Assembly (NCBI GenBank): GCA_015663065.1 | Contig: DQSX01000228.1 | Location: forward strand, 1-6,301 | Source: Sulfurovum sp. | GTDB taxonomy: Bacteria > Campylobacterota > Campylobacteria > Campylobacterales > Sulfurovaceae | DNA length: 6,301 nucleotides | Direction of reading: 5' to 3' | Part shown: piece by piece, positions 5,992 to 6,301 of the stretch | Layout: every line of letters starts with the position of its first letter | Position numbering within the stretch: the stretch's first letter is position 1 | Translations under genes and position numbers: made by a program | Notes under the pieces: model-generated | What the model saw: only the letters and a program-made list of their open reading frames with translations | What the model was told of the DNA's origin: nothing | The model's database searches: none

Positions 5992-6301
5992 CTTCTTCCA
6001 ATGCTTTATAGAGAGCATCAGGCGTTATATTTTCATTCTCTTCCAAAATACTTTGCATGGTAACATTGTCTTCTTTGCCATTCCATATCTTGATGTATGT
6101 TCCTTCTTTATAGCCGTGGTCCTGTCTAAACTGATTGAGTATATTTTTCCCCACATAGAGGGTATAAAGTGTATCAAGATTCAGTCCTGACTGCATCGCT
6201 ACATCAATGAATGCAGCCATGAGTTTTTCAGTGCTTCCTCCGCAAAAGAGTATTCTCATCAACGCTTCCACCACAGCGATCTGTTCATAATAGTCTTTGA
6301 A
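5975..6301 (-). CDS. dut: Dimeric dUTP diphosphatase (dUTPase), C-terminal part
   Basis: Dimeric all-alpha dUTPase hydrolyses dUTP to dUMP and pyrophosphate, keeping uracil out of DNA and supplying dUMP for thymidylate synthesis. The last 108 residues are present; the frame is open to the right edge of the window, so the 5' part lies outside. The segment SGLNLDTLYTLYVGKNILN and the following FRQDHGYKEGTY.K.WNGKEDN (about 6065-6151) closely match the C-terminal nucleotide-binding motif of the C. jejuni dUTPase as I remember it. The metal-binding Glu/Asp helices that belong to the N-terminal half cannot be seen here. GTG codons at 6274 and 6271 are internal, because upstream codons continue a family-like sequence (FKDYYEQIA). 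The gene converges on the lipoprotein gene with a 12-base gap and ends within a terminator-like hairpin. Confidence 0.85.
   Translation of the reverse strand, partial: FKDYYEQIAVVEALMRILFCGGSTEKLMAAFIDVAMQSGLNLDTLYTLYVGKNILNQFRQDHGYKEGTYIKIWNGKEDNVTMQSILEENENITPDALYKALEEAYPKG

Overview
The window looks like a housekeeping segment of a Campylobacterota (epsilonproteobacterial) chromosome, most likely from a Sulfurovum- or Sulfurimonas-like organism. The reasons are the AT-rich sequence, the rpmH–rnpA–yidC–jag–mnmE gene order, AAGGA-type ribosome binding sites, a TATAAT promoter without a clear -35 box, and a dimeric all-alpha dUTPase whose C-terminus closely resembles the Campylobacter jejuni enzyme as I remember it. 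The genus is an inference.

Layout: bases 1-360 carry a small protein that reads like a degenerate GGDEF domain. A 106-base gap follows with a possible promoter. A tightly packed plus-strand run then spans 467-5256: ribosomal protein L34 (rpmH), the RNase P protein (rnpA), the membrane insertase YidC, the Jag/KhpB RNA-binding protein, the tRNA-modifying GTPase MnmE, and a small membrane-anchored Sel1-repeat protein. Bases 5257-5299 hold a TATAAT promoter and a good ribosome binding site for a predicted lipoprotein (5300-5962). Converging from the right is the C-terminal part of a dimeric dUTPase gene on the minus strand. A perfect hairpin at 5974-5991 overlaps its last codons.

The central genes link ribosome, RNase P and tRNA maturation (L34, RnpA, MnmE) with membrane protein insertion (YidC) and RNA binding (Jag), a long-conserved bacterial neighbourhood. 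Three details depart from the usual picture. rnpA has no ATG, GTG or TTG codon where the family's N-terminus requires one; an ATA codon sits exactly there. yidD, normally between rnpA and yidC, is absent, and its place holds a 19-codon reading frame overlapping the rnpA stop. The R3H motif of Jag is not recognisable.

I found no CRISPR array, mobile element, tRNA, rRNA or defence-like cassette, and no clear sign of a wholly new multi-gene system. The notable points are local ones inside a conserved operon. No gene-free stretch exceeds 300 bases.
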